This document shows, piece after piece, positions 18,078-27,299 of a DNA stretch of 64,000 nucleotides. The notes beneath the pieces are model-generated. The model was given only the letters and a program-made list of their open reading frames with translations, was not told where the DNA came from and ran no database searches. A program made the translations under genes and the position numbers. Source of the DNA: Rikenellaceae bacterium (GTDB taxonomy: Bacteria > Bacteroidota > Bacteroidia > Bacteroidales > UBA932); the NCBI GenBank assembly GCA_900769145.1, contig CAAGFN010000064.1, positions 1 through 64,000 of the forward strand, written 5' to 3'. The stretch's first letter is position 1, and each line of letters opens with the position of its first letter.

Positions 18078-18977
18078 TCAAAATACGTATTTATATACAT
18101 CGGATTCGGCCAGTCTTGTACATATTGCGATTTGCCTTGGTGATATATTGTAGCGCCTTTTGATTTCCTGAGCTAATTCTATTCGCTGGGCCAGTGACAT
18201 GTTCCTTATATCGTCTGAATGGTACATTTCCATTGCAGCCTTCCTCGAATATTCCAAAGCATCACTATCGTTTACATTCAATCCGACCTTCAAAGCCATA
18301 TTCTTCCGGACTTCATTGAAAGCAGCTTTCCTTGCAGCCGTAAATGCCAGGAAAGCATTGTGAGTCACGAAGATACCTTCAAACATTCTTACATCTACAT
18401 AATTCTCAGGGAGTATCAGCCCATCCGCTATCAGCCAGTTTCCCGGCAGCTTGACAGTCCGGCTGACCATCCTCTGTTTCCTGGTTGACAGCGCTCCGAA
18501 TTGCGTGACTGCAAGTTTGTTACCGTCATGGTCCAAAAGCCATGGTGGTGTGTATTTGCGGCTTCGGAAATACATTGGACCAGTTCCCCATGGATAATCG
18601 TAAAACATTATTCCTTTTCCATCCTTTGTCGGTTGTATGATGGTATATGTAGCAACGTTCTTGAGGTAGTTATCTCCTTGAACCTTTATCAGGAAGAAGT
18701 CAATACTGGTTTTTGCTCTAATATTGTCCGGACCTGAAGATCGCCATTTTGTTCGCCTTGAGTAGAGTGTCTTGAATGTGTTGCATTCTTTCTCTGTCCC
18801 GTGTAGCAATGCGTGCGGATGTGTTTCCTCAATGGTGAATGATAATACAGTTGCTCCGGATAAGAGCGAGCATATACCCATCAGATTGAACTGGTACTTG
18901 AAATCGCACTCTGTCAGTGCGAAAGACTCTGCCTTGTGACCATCTGCAAAGAAATGGTAGAAATCCCTTCCCTCCAT
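18078..18977 (-). CDS. REP-associated tyrosine transposase-like protein (Y1/HUH) with C-terminal helix-turn-helix
   Basis: 299 residues from the ATG at 18977; a longer frame begins with TTG at 19022. The first 140 residues look like a Y1 transposase domain: His53-Pro54-His55 in the ETHPHALLHG strand fits the metal-binding HUH pair, Tyr104 in GDNYLKNVATY is the candidate nucleophile, and YDYPWGTGPMYF (about 126-137) matches the YPWSSY-type motif of RAYT proteins. The last 40 residues look like a helix-turn-helix (IKRRYNISPRQIAICTRLAESD). Y1 enzymes cut and join single-stranded DNA at hairpins, and the flanking repeats with inverted repeats are the natural substrate. The assignment rests on motif reading, as overall similarity is distant. 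Confidence 0.65.
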   Translation of the reverse strand: MEGRDFYHFFADGHKAESFALTECDFKYQFNLMGICSLLSGATVLSFTIEETHPHALLHGTEKECNTFKTLYSRRTKWRSSGPDNIRAKTSIDFFLIKVQGDNYLKNVATYTIIQPTKDGKGIMFYDYPWGTGPMYFRSRKYTPPWLLDHDGNKLAVTQFGALSTRKQRMVSRTVKLPGNWLIADGLILPENYVDVRMFEGIFVTHNAFLAFTAARKAAFNEVRKNMALKVGLNVNDSDALEYSRKAAMEMYHSDDIRNMSLAQRIELAQEIKRRYNISPRQIAICTRLAESDVYKYVF

Positions 18978-19092
18978 AAGATTAATGAATATTTGATTAA
19001 TCCTGCCCTTTTCTCTGCGCAAGGTAGTTATTATTTTTCAAACATTCAACTTTTGGTATACTTGACACGCAGAACTCTATCAGAGATAGTTA

Positions 19093-19191
19093 TAGGCCAT
19101 CAAGGCGAGTCAAACTGGAGCGATAAAAGGCATCTTGTCTCACCGTGCTGGCCTACGGTTATGTGTAGTGCTGGCGGGTGAGACAAGATTG
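19093..19191 (+). repeat. 99-bp element repeat, copy 2
   Basis: Direct repeat of 17979-18077 with one mismatch, 1114 bases away. Inverted repeats TAGGCCA/TGGCCTA and ATCTTGTCTCACC (19132-19144) / GGTGAGACAAGAT (19177-19189) are both intact. It ends 12 bases from the stop codon of the sulfatase at 19204, so its hairpin may also serve as the 3' end of that operon's mRNA. Confidence 0.9.
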
Positions 19192-19203
19192 GACAAGGGT
19201 GAT

Positions 19204-20793
19204 TTATTCAGTGAACATGTAGTTGTGCTTGAATCTCTTGTATCTGTACCGGTTTCTCGGGATAGGGAGAGGGTCCTCGGTGGCGATTTCCCATTTCAGG
19301 AGTTCCTCCAGCATTGTCTCGCGGATCTTGGCGTATTTCCGCACATTGTAGAGGTTGTTGATTTCTGACGGGTCTTTCTCCATGTCGTAGAGTTCGCCGT
19401 TGCCCAGCATGTCATAGACCAGCTTGTATCGGCCCATCCTGAGCATGGCTATGGTTCCGCTCTGGCTCCAGGTGTTCAGCTCGTCGAAGAACAGACCCTT
19501 CTTTCCTACGGCACCCTCGGTTTGATAATCCGACATGTCCTCCTTGGTGATGTACTGGCCTCCGAAACCGGCCTCGGTCATTATGCTGCGGAACTCTGCT
19601 GCCGGATATTCCCTGCCTCCCAGCATTTCCACAAGACTTCTGCCCTGTACTCCTATTGGTATTTCCCATCCTGCAAGTTCACAAGCTGTCGGGAAGATAT
19701 CCACCAGTGAAACGTGGCCGTCCCTGCGCCCTGCGGCCTCAATATCCTTCCCGAACCATACCATTGGTATCCTTGTGATGGCATCCGGGACGCTGGCACC
19801 CTTCTTCATAAGGCCGTATTCGCCTGCATAGTCTCCGTGGTCAGCAGTAATGACGAATATGGTATTTTCATACAGGCCCAGATCCTTCATTCCGTCCACG
19901 AACCGTCTCATCTGGTCATCCAGCATCCTGATCATTCCCATGTAGGTGGTCCTGAGCCTTTCGAGGTTCTGGTCGTAGCCTTTGTGGCCAAGTTTCATCA
20001 TTTCATTGAGCTGGACGAACTTCTCGCCCTTGACTGTCAATGCTGAAGCGTCGGTCAATGCGGGAGGAACCTTGCCTTCGAACATTGAGAAATATGGCTC
20101 GCAGCATTGGTACGGGTTGTGAGGTTCCGGGAATGAGAGCCACATTACGAAAGGCTCGTCATCGTGGATTCCTGCCCAGTCCAGTGCATCGGAGACCATT
20201 CTGTAAGGTATCTGGTTTTCGATGGTACCGGGAGATGCCTCCAGGCTTGTGTAGAAATCAGTGCCTCCCAGAAATTTGTCGAAAGCCCGGTTCCCGGCCG
20301 ACAATGTGTCTGCACTGCCCTTTATTCTTTCCTGTCCAAGATGATTGTAAGGGCACCAGAAATCGGCATTTTCCGGTCTCAAGTGCGAGTGGTTTTTGCC
20401 CACCAGGGCTGTAAGGTAGCCGTTTGCCCTGGCGGTGCTGAACAAATCCTCCTCGAAGAATGCGTCCACGATATTGTGGTTGGAGTCCGTTCCGGTGGCC
20501 TTCGGGAAGCGTCCCGTCAGCATTGAAACCCTGGCCGGACCGCTGGCAGGGCAAGGCGTGTAGGCCTTGTCGAACCAGCATCCTGTCATTCCGATGCTGT
20601 CTGCGAAAGGGGTCAGGTCCAGAGGATATCCTTCCCTTGCGGTCAGGTCAGCTCTCTGCTGGTCTGTCATTATTATTACAATGTTCGGACGGCGGCCATC
20701 TTTGGCCGGAGTCTCAGCGGCCTTGGCGCTGCCTTGTACCGCAACGACCGCCCCTCCTGCGAGAAGGGCGGCCTTTTCGAAACTTAAGTTCAT
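19204..20793 (-). CDS. Sulfatase (family S1, Ser-type)
   Basis: 529-residue exported sulfatase. The ATG at 20793 is chosen because it gives a signal peptide (MNLSFEKAALLAGGAVVAVQ) and lies 2 bases after the preceding stop; a longer frame starts at 20817. The N-terminal metal site is IIMTDQQRADL. The active-site signature is SGPAR within PCPASGPARVSMLTG: aligning on the RVSMLTG segment puts Ser, not the nearby Cys, at the residue converted to formylglycine. A second metal motif, ITADHGDYAGE, follows at about residue 330. It hydrolyses a sulfate ester on a glycan. Last gene of a five-sulfatase operon; subfamily not assigned. Confidence 0.9.
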   Translation of the reverse strand: MNLSFEKAALLAGGAVVAVQGSAKAAETPAKDGRRPNIVIIMTDQQRADLTAREGYPLDLTPFADSIGMTGCWFDKAYTPCPASGPARVSMLTGRFPKATGTDSNHNIVDAFFEEDLFSTARANGYLTALVGKNHSHLRPENADFWCPYNHLGQERIKGSADTLSAGNRAFDKFLGGTDFYTSLEASPGTIENQIPYRMVSDALDWAGIHDDEPFVMWLSFPEPHNPYQCCEPYFSMFEGKVPPALTDASALTVKGEKFVQLNEMMKLGHKGYDQNLERLRTTYMGMIRMLDDQMRRFVDGMKDLGLYENTIFVITADHGDYAGEYGLMKKGASVPDAITRIPMVWFGKDIEAAGRRDGHVSLVDIFPTACELAGWEIPIGVQGRSLVEMLGGREYPAAEFRSIMTEAGFGGQYITKEDMSDYQTEGAVGKKGLFFDELNTWSQSGTIAMLRMGRYKLVYDMLGNGELYDMEKDPSEINNLYNVRKYAKIRETMLEELLKWEIATEDPLPIPRNRYRYKRFKHNYMFTE

Positions 20794-20795
20794 TA

Positions 20796-22232
20796 TCAGT
20801 CTTTTGTAACTATCCATTCGAATGGTGCCTTGAATCCGTCCTTGCCTTGGCCGTATGGGATTTCCTCGTAATATGGCTTGATGGCATCATATTCCAGAAT
20901 CATTTCCCTAAGGGCCTTCCCGGCGGACTTGTCAATATAACCATCATACGGGAGTTTCTCGGAAGGGTCCTTCTCTATGTCAATGAACATATCCTCCTTG
21001 AGTTTCATTCCCTGGTTGCGTCCGGCGAGAATCATCTTCCACTGGCGGTTTACTGCGGCTCCGACTCCCAGATAGACTGTCCTGTCGATACGAGCCGTCC
21101 TACCGTTCAGCAGAGAGGTTATGTCAATGCCGTCGTAAGGATTGGCAGGGGTTTTCCTGTCCTTGAGAATGCTCTTGAATGTCGGAACGAAGTCCACGAA
21201 GGCTGTAACCTCGTCAATCTTCCTGCCTCCTTTTACATTGCCGTTCTCCCACCAGACGGCGCAGCTTACTCTCACACCGCCCTCGAACTCAAGGAACTTG
21301 TTGCCCCTGAGCGGTTTGTTGGTGCAGTAAGGCTCCATTCCAGGGCAGCCGCCATTGTCGCTCATGAACACTACAACGGTATTGTCCTTCTCTCCGGAGG
21401 CTTCGATTGCATCAAGTACCTTGCCGACACCCTTGTCCATCCTGCTTACCATAGCCCTGTAGGTCCAGCCTTTCTGGTCCTTCTTCGGAAGTTTCTCGAA
21501 CTCCTCCTTGGAAATCATTGAGTAAAGCTCATCCTCAGGTACCTCGTAAGGGGCATGAGGGGCATTGAAGGCGCAATATACGAGATACGGGCTGCCCTTG
21601 GAGTATTCCTTTATGCATCTTGCGGACTCCGCGGCTATGAGGTCGGTGGAGTAGCCCTCGTCCCGGCAGGATTCCCAGTCATTGTGCCAGTCAAGCTCAC
21701 CGTCACGGAAGTGGGTGAAGTACTCGATGGCCCCGTTGAGGCATCCGTAGAAATGTGTGAATCCGCGGTTGAGCGGGTAGAATGCCTTGCGGCCGTGGCC
21801 GAGATGCCATTTGCCGATTATGGCCCTGTTGTCGTAGCCGTTATGGCCAAGTACATCGGCCATTGTCTCCTCGTTCTCCGGAAGTCCGTATTCACGCCAT
21901 GGGGGTATCACGGTCTCCCTGATACCGAAGCGGCTCGGATATCGGCCTGTCATCAGGCCGCATCTGGTCGGGGAGCTTACAGGTGCCGCATAGTGGCGGG
22001 TCAGCTCGACTCCCTGGTTGAATATCCTGTCGATATTCGGTGTCGGGATGACGCTTCCGTGGCAGCCGATGTCTCCGTATCCGAGGTCGTCAGCGAGGAT
22101 GATGACGATGTTCGGACTCTTGTCATTTTTCTTGCCCTGCCGGGCCTGGCAGTCGCTGTCCCCGCTGAAAAGAAGCGGAAGCCCGGCTGCCAGGCCGGTC
22201 AAAGGCAATGTTATAAGTCTCTGCTTGTTCAT
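20796..22232 (-). CDS. Sulfatase (family S1, Ser-type), arylsulfatase B-like
   Basis: 478 residues from the ATG at 22232 (MNKQRLITLPLTGLAAGLPL, a signal peptide). Metal motif ILADDLGYGDIGCHG; active-site signature SSPTR in APVSSPTRCGLMTG, so Ser is the formylglycine precursor; IIGKWHLGHG and MSDNGG are further S1 motifs. The NRGFTHFYGCLNGAIEYFTH segment recalls arylsulfatase B/GALNS-like enzymes, but the sulfated sugar is not predictable from this. It lies 10 bases after the next sulfatase upstream and 2 bases before the one downstream, so the genes are tightly coupled. Confidence 0.92.
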   Translation of the reverse strand: MNKQRLITLPLTGLAAGLPLLFSGDSDCQARQGKKNDKSPNIVIILADDLGYGDIGCHGSVIPTPNIDRIFNQGVELTRHYAAPVSSPTRCGLMTGRYPSRFGIRETVIPPWREYGLPENEETMADVLGHNGYDNRAIIGKWHLGHGRKAFYPLNRGFTHFYGCLNGAIEYFTHFRDGELDWHNDWESCRDEGYSTDLIAAESARCIKEYSKGSPYLVYCAFNAPHAPYEVPEDELYSMISKEEFEKLPKKDQKGWTYRAMVSRMDKGVGKVLDAIEASGEKDNTVVVFMSDNGGCPGMEPYCTNKPLRGNKFLEFEGGVRVSCAVWWENGNVKGGRKIDEVTAFVDFVPTFKSILKDRKTPANPYDGIDITSLLNGRTARIDRTVYLGVGAAVNRQWKMILAGRNQGMKLKEDMFIDIEKDPSEKLPYDGYIDKSAGKALREMILEYDAIKPYYEEIPYGQGKDGFKAPFEWIVTKD

Positions 22233-22242
22233 TGTCCGGAAA

Positions 22243-23697
22243 CTACTTCGCAACGGATTTCATCTTTACAGGAGGCTCGACGAGCTGGCCTGCATGCTTG
22301 CGGAATGCCTCGTTGTACCAGTCGATGGCTGCTTTTTTCATTCTATCTGTGATGGCAGGGTTTTGCTCCGCCACATTGGTGGTTTCCTTCACGTCATTCT
22401 TGAGATTGTAGAGTTCGACGTCGGTCCCATCGTAGTTCACGAGGAGCTTCCAGTCACCTTCGCGCATGCAGATGTTCGGACTTCTGGTCTGGTAAGCGTT
22501 CTTTGGCTTGTCCTTGCCTACGAAATGGTGGCCGAATTCCCAGAACATAGGAGTCTTGCGGGCTTCTTCCTTCTTTCCGAGAACGCTCTTGCTGAGGTCT
22601 ATTCCGTCGAGAGTGTAGCCCTTTGTGAATGGTTCCGTGCCTGTCAGTGAGCAGATTGTCGGGAACAGGTCAATGCTGGTGATTACGGTATTATTGTTTA
22701 CGCTGCCAGGTTTGATTCTGGCCGGCCATCTCACCATGAACGGCATTCTGATTCCGCCCTCGTACAATGTGGCTTTCTGACCGCGCATTCCTCCTGTGCG
22801 GCCGTTCTGGTAACTCGGGTTAGGCCCGTTGTCGGATGTGAAAATGACAATGGTGTTGTCCGCTATGCCGAGAGAGTCGAGCCCGTCGAGAAGACGGCCT
22901 ATCTGCTTGTCAAGTTCGGCTAGAACAGGACGGAAGTTGATTTCCTTTTCCCAGTATCCTCCCTTGCCGCTCTTGTCGTAAGCCTCCTTGGAAGGGACGT
23001 ATGGGGTATGCATATCGTCCGGCCAGAGGTTAACGTAGCAAGGTTCTCCCTTGTGACGGGCGAGGAAATCTAGGGTCTTGTCCACAAAATACCTGGTCCT
23101 GTCCCATCTCTTGATGCTGTCCTTCTCGCTCCAAATCCAGTTGGATGCAGTCAGAAGCGGATCCGGGCTTGGGCTTTCCCAGGTGGAATTGTACTCGTCG
23201 AATCCGTATTCGGAAATCTGCGGCATATCCTTCACGTCACGGCCGCCGCCCATGTGCCATTTCCCGAAGTGGCCTGTAGCATAGCCAGCGTTCTTCATTG
23301 ATTGGGCGAGGGTAGGTGCATTGCTGAGGAGATAGTCGTTCGAATGGTTGTTGTAGTTGGAACTCCTGTCATTGAGGAAGGTCGTGATACCCCATCTGGT
23401 GGGGTACATACCTGTGGTTACGCCCACGCGGGATGGTGAACTGATGGGGCAGGAGGTGTAGTACTGGTTGAAGATGATACCCTCTCTTCCGATCCTGTCC
23501 ATGTTCGGGGTCTGGACGTACTCGCCTCCGAAAGCATTGATGTCGGAATATCCCATGTCATCAATGTAGAGAAGGATGACGTTCGGCCTCTCCGCTGTCT
23601 TTCCGCCCTTTGCCGTGCAGTTGTCACAGCTTGTCATAGGCGCTGCAGCGAGTGCTGCGGCCGGAATACCGGCCAGTCTGACGAATTTGTATTTCAT
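22243..23697 (-). CDS. Sulfatase lipoprotein (family S1, Ser-type)
   Basis: 484 residues. The N-terminus is a lipoprotein signal ending in PMTSC, so the enzyme is probably membrane-anchored, in the periplasm or at the surface. Metal motif LYIDDMGYSDINAFGG; signature SSPSR in SCPISSPSRVGVTTG (Ser-type); FGKWHMGGG and TSDNGPNPSY are normal S1 motifs. It lies between two other sulfatase genes on one transcript. Substrate unknown. Confidence 0.92.
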   Translation of the reverse strand: MKYKFVRLAGIPAAALAAAPMTSCDNCTAKGGKTAERPNVILLYIDDMGYSDINAFGGEYVQTPNMDRIGREGIIFNQYYTSCPISSPSRVGVTTGMYPTRWGITTFLNDRSSNYNNHSNDYLLSNAPTLAQSMKNAGYATGHFGKWHMGGGRDVKDMPQISEYGFDEYNSTWESPSPDPLLTASNWIWSEKDSIKRWDRTRYFVDKTLDFLARHKGEPCYVNLWPDDMHTPYVPSKEAYDKSGKGGYWEKEINFRPVLAELDKQIGRLLDGLDSLGIADNTIVIFTSDNGPNPSYQNGRTGGMRGQKATLYEGGIRMPFMVRWPARIKPGSVNNNTVITSIDLFPTICSLTGTEPFTKGYTLDGIDLSKSVLGKKEEARKTPMFWEFGHHFVGKDKPKNAYQTRSPNICMREGDWKLLVNYDGTDVELYNLKNDVKETTNVAEQNPAITDRMKKAAIDWYNEAFRKHAGQLVEPPVKMKSVAK

Positions 23698-23717
23698 AGT
23701 ATTGTGAGTTTGTTTTA

Positions 23718-25769
23718 CTATTTGAAATCAAGTTTTACATTGTCGATGTCGATGGTGCCGGGCCTGGTTTTCCCGAGATAGATGACCAGCTGGTATTTTC
23801 CCTTCTCCGGAATCAGGATGTCGTCGAAATAGACCTTGCCTTCACCCTTGTTTATCTTTACGGTCTTGTCCAGAAGCTTGTGGGCTGGATTTCCGGCCTC
23901 CTCGAGCCTGAGAACGACGCTGTTCTCATTGTCCGAGATATATTCGAAGCCTATTCCGGCCGTCATTTCCCCGTTTGTAGGGAAATTCCACTTCAGGAAG
24001 GCCGCATTGTCCTTCGGGTGTGACTTGCCTACGGCGATTCTTGCAAATTTTCCCCGGACTCCGTCATTCTCGATGCTGAAGGTCACGTCGCCCTCTGCAT
24101 CCTTTGTGGCCCAGCCTCCGAAATTGTCCCGGAAGTCTCCGTTGATGAGTCTCCTGAAATCCTGCTGCCTCTGACCGTAGAATCTGGTGTCGAGCGGCAT
24201 TATGTTGAGCCTTTCAGCCCATTTGTACCACTCGTCGAGCATCTTCCTGGCTCGCTCCGGGTAGGTGGCGGCGAGGTCGTGCAACTCCACAGGGTCGGCC
24301 TCCATGTCGTAGAGCTCGATATTTTCAGGCTTGAACTCATTGCCCTCGCCGGTCTTGAGGACAATCTTCCATTTTCCGTCGCGTACGGCGATATTGGCCT
24401 CGTGCTCCCAGAAGTTTAGACCCCTTCCGGTAGGCTTGCCGCTGAGGTTAGGGACCAGGCTAACGCCTTCCATTGGCTTGATGTCGTGGTCATTGTACTT
24501 CTTGGGGTACTCTGCTCCTGAGAGATCGACGCAGGTGGCCATTATGTCGGCGAAGTAGCCGTACTCGTCCACGAATGTGCCTTTGCGGCCGGCCGGTATG
24601 CCCTTCGGCCAGGATACCACGAGAGGGGTGGCGATTCCGCCCTCGTTCGTGTAATGCTTGTACTCCCTGTAAGGAGTGCTGCTGAGGTTGGCCCAGTTGA
24701 TTCTGTAGCTCTCCCAGGTGTCTGCCTTTCCGTCAACGGCCTTCCTTTCTCCGCTGCTGATGAACTCGGCGCAGGCTCCGTTGTCGGACATGAACATGAT
24801 TATGGTGTTGTCGAATTGTCCGGCATCCTTCAGAGCCTTGACAATGTTGCCGACTCCGCGGTCCATAACATCCACCTGGGCTGCGTAGATGGCCATCCTC
24901 ATGGTGAATTCTTCCTGTTGCTCAGGTGTGAGGCTGTCCCAGGCATCCACTGCCGCATCCCTTGCGGAAAGCTCCACATCAGGTCCGAAGAGACCGATTT
25001 CCTTCTGTCTTGCGAGCCTTTCCTCACGGAGTTTGTCCCAGCCGGCCCTGTATCTCTCCACGTATTTGTCAATGTCCGGCTGCAATGCGTGGAGCGGCCA
25101 GTGAGGCGAGGTGAATGCCATATACAGGAAGAGAGGCTTCTCGTTGTAGTCGTGCCTTCTCACGAATGCGGCCGCACTGTCGCTGACTGTCCTCGTGAAG
25201 TAGAAATCCTCGTCTGTAGGCACCTGCTCATTGTCATTGACCATTGTGGTCTTGAAGTAGTTGGATGCGCCCCCGGGTATTCCGTAGAATCTGTCGAAGC
25301 CTCTCTGACAAGGCCAGTCATCCTTCATCTTGCCCTGATTCTGGCGGTCGTTGCTGACGTGCCATTTTCCGGCCATGTAGGTCCCGTATCCGGCTTCGCG
25401 GAGGACTTCGGCGAGGGTGACGCAGTTCTCGTTCAGATATCCCTGATACTCAGGTCTGCCCATATCGGCTGCTGCCATCCAGCCCATTCCGGCCTGATGC
25501 GGATAGAGACCGGTAAGGAGGCAGGCCCTTGACGGACAGCTTCTCGCATTGTTGTAGAACTGCCTCCACCTGAGGCCTTCGGATGCGAGACCGTCAATGT
25601 TCGGGGTCTCGATTTCTCCTCCGTAGCAGCCGATATCGGAGTAACCCATGTCATCTGCGAGGATTACCACGATGTTCGGTCTGGGGGCTTCAGTCTTCCC
25701 GCATGAAGCCGCTGCCGGCAATGCGATGGCGAGCGGGGCCATCATCTTGATTTTCTGAATGTTTCTCAT
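23718..25769 (-). CDS. Sulfatase lipoprotein (family S1, Ser-type) with C-terminal beta-sandwich domain
   Basis: 683 residues from the ATG at 25769, giving a lipoprotein signal that ends PAAASC. The sulfatase domain (about 30-510) has ILADDMGYSDIGCYGG, signature SCPSR in NNARSCPSRACLLTG (Ser-type) and MSDNGACAE. About 160 extra residues follow (NGDFRDNFGGW to TIDIDNVKLDF), a pattern seen in carbohydrate-binding-like beta-sandwich modules that may hold the enzyme on its glycan. It is a paralogue of the sulfatases at 40792 and 42507 (shared HQAGMG/HQAGIG, SPHWPLHAL, MEGVSLVP). It starts 42 bases downstream of the preceding sulfatase. Confidence 0.9.
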   Translation of the reverse strand: MRNIQKIKMMAPLAIALPAAASCGKTEAPRPNIVVILADDMGYSDIGCYGGEIETPNIDGLASEGLRWRQFYNNARSCPSRACLLTGLYPHQAGMGWMAAADMGRPEYQGYLNENCVTLAEVLREAGYGTYMAGKWHVSNDRQNQGKMKDDWPCQRGFDRFYGIPGGASNYFKTTMVNDNEQVPTDEDFYFTRTVSDSAAAFVRRHDYNEKPLFLYMAFTSPHWPLHALQPDIDKYVERYRAGWDKLREERLARQKEIGLFGPDVELSARDAAVDAWDSLTPEQQEEFTMRMAIYAAQVDVMDRGVGNIVKALKDAGQFDNTIIMFMSDNGACAEFISSGERKAVDGKADTWESYRINWANLSSTPYREYKHYTNEGGIATPLVVSWPKGIPAGRKGTFVDEYGYFADIMATCVDLSGAEYPKKYNDHDIKPMEGVSLVPNLSGKPTGRGLNFWEHEANIAVRDGKWKIVLKTGEGNEFKPENIELYDMEADPVELHDLAATYPERARKMLDEWYKWAERLNIMPLDTRFYGQRQQDFRRLINGDFRDNFGGWATKDAEGDVTFSIENDGVRGKFARIAVGKSHPKDNAAFLKWNFPTNGEMTAGIGFEYISDNENSVVLRLEEAGNPAHKLLDKTVKINKGEGKVYFDDILIPEKGKYQLVIYLGKTRPGTIDIDNVKLDFK

Positions 25770-25811
25770 ATTGTTTACGTATGTAGCGGTCAATAGTGTC
25801 TGTTGTCCGGA

Positions 25812-27260
25812 TTATTTCTGCTTCAGCATGTGTGCCTGGTGCTCTAGTGCCTCCATCTCGGTCTTGGCACCCTTGTCACCCTGCTCTTCCATCCATTTTT
25901 CGAGCTTTGCGGCAAGTTTCTTCTTGATGCCTGCGTATTTAGGGTGGTCGGCGAGGTTGTGCAACTGGTCGGGGTCATTCACCCTGTCGTAGAGTTCCTC
26001 GCCCGGGCGGCGGAGGTACCTGCCGACGAGCTCGGCTGCCCTGGAATCGCTTCTGGCCATATTCACCCAGGAGGTCCATACGGAATCCTTTGCGCTTGTG
26101 CCCGCACAACTGAATTCTGCTTCCGGGGTGAGATTCCTTATGTAAACGTATTTGTCGCTGCGGATAGAGCGGATGCCGTAATGGTCAGGACCGTTGATGG
26201 TTCCACGTGATGTCTGGATACCATAGGAGTAGTCCTTGAAATGCTGCTTGCCCTTGGTGAGGAGTTCCTTGAAACTGTAGCCGTCCACTTCTGCCGGACG
26301 TTCCCCGCCTGCAATGTCAATCATTGTCGGCACTACGTCCACATACTCTGCCATGGCATCGCAGGTGCTGCCCGGCTTGACAACTCCCGGCCACCTTACT
26401 ATCATACCGGTCTGGAGTCCCATATCGTAGCAGGTCCACTTGGCGAAAGGAAGCGAGTTGCCCTGCTCCGAGGTGAAGAAGAATACGGTGTTGTCGGCCA
26501 CGCCCGTCTCCTCAAGCATCTTCATCACCTGTCCGACCTGGTTGTCCATATAATTTATCTCACCATAATAATGAGTAAGGCTTCCTCTGGTCTCCGGGGT
26601 ATCGACGTAATACTCCGGAAGAATGAGTTTGTCCGGGTCGAACTGGCTGGCGTCACCCTTGTTCCATGGAGTGTGAGGCTGGTGAGAGCAGATGAAAATG
26701 CAGAAAGGCTGGTCTTTCCCGGCGGCATCCCTGATGAACGGGGCAATCTTGGATGTGTCCACGTCCGCATTCTCGGGGCTGAGATACTCATAGTCGAATA
26801 CTGATTTCGGAGCGATATGACGTTTGCCTTCAAGTGCGACCCTGTATCCTTCGGCACGGAGGTATTGTACCACGGACTTGGTGCCGGGGCGGGCGAAAGC
26901 GTGGTTCGGGTAGGCTCCGTTCCTGACCGGGTACTGTCCGGTCATAAGGCAATGCCTTGTAGGGGAACTCATCGGGGCCGCCTGGAAGAAACTGGTGAAC
27001 CTTACGCCTTCCCCGGCGAGTCTGTCAATATTAGGGGTGACGGATCTTCCTGCCATGGGTCCGTTATGGATGGTGTTCACTCCACCATAGCATCCCAAAT
27101 CCCTATAGGTGCAGTCATCGGCTATCATAAGAACGATGTTCGGCCTGCTTCCTGATTTCTGTGGAGTTTTCGGTGTTTCTGCGATTGCAGGTGTCAGCGC
27201 CGCTGTCCCAGCCGGAATCAGCAACGGAAAAAGTATTAGTTTGTGTCTCATTTTGTGCAT
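25812..27260 (-). CDS. Sulfatase (family S1, Ser-type), heparan-sulfatase-like subgroup
   Basis: 482 residues, the first gene of the minus-strand sulfatase operon. It has a signal peptide; an alternative Met lies 9 bases in, at 27251. Metal motif MIADDCTYRDLGCYGG; signature SSPTR in APMSSPTRHCLMTG (Ser-type). The second metal site reads TSEQGNSLPFAKWTCYD instead of the usual SDNG or ADHG, a variant also seen in its close paralogue, the sulfatase half of the fusion at 38335. The two share NGAYPNH/HGSYQNH, DPDKLILPE/DPDKLVMPE and long stretches around them. Substrate unknown. Confidence 0.9.
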   Translation of the reverse strand: MHKMRHKLILFPLLIPAGTAALTPAIAETPKTPQKSGSRPNIVLMIADDCTYRDLGCYGGVNTIHNGPMAGRSVTPNIDRLAGEGVRFTSFFQAAPMSSPTRHCLMTGQYPVRNGAYPNHAFARPGTKSVVQYLRAEGYRVALEGKRHIAPKSVFDYEYLSPENADVDTSKIAPFIRDAAGKDQPFCIFICSHQPHTPWNKGDASQFDPDKLILPEYYVDTPETRGSLTHYYGEINYMDNQVGQVMKMLEETGVADNTVFFFTSEQGNSLPFAKWTCYDMGLQTGMIVRWPGVVKPGSTCDAMAEYVDVVPTMIDIAGGERPAEVDGYSFKELLTKGKQHFKDYSYGIQTSRGTINGPDHYGIRSIRSDKYVYIRNLTPEAEFSCAGTSAKDSVWTSWVNMARSDSRAAELVGRYLRRPGEELYDRVNDPDQLHNLADHPKYAGIKKKLAAKLEKWMEEQGDKGAKTEMEALEHQAHMLKQK

Positions 27261-27299
27261 TGCCTGCCGGCTTGTTTTCTCTCTCCGGAGGCTCTTTTA

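Larger units (their letters stand above)
17972..19191. mobile_element. RAYT-like transposase element bounded by 99-bp direct repeats
   Basis: A self-contained unit inserted between two convergent genes, the GH43 gene on the left and a sulfatase on the right. It has repeat copy 1 (17979-18077), a transposase-like gene on the minus strand whose stop codon directly touches copy 1, about 115 bases of leader, and repeat copy 2 (19093-19191). Both copies lie in the same orientation and match at 98 of 99 bases; similarity extends a few bases further left to ATAG (17972 and 19086). This is the layout of a REP-associated tyrosine transposase with its own palindromic repeats. Boundaries beyond the repeats are not defined, and no target-site duplication was identified. 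Confidence 0.65.

Noticed and set aside
19204..20793. Cys in PCPASGPAR as the formylglycine precursor of this sulfatase
   Set aside because: Counting back from the conserved Arg of RVSMLTG places Ser of SGPAR at the modified position; the Cys is three residues too early.
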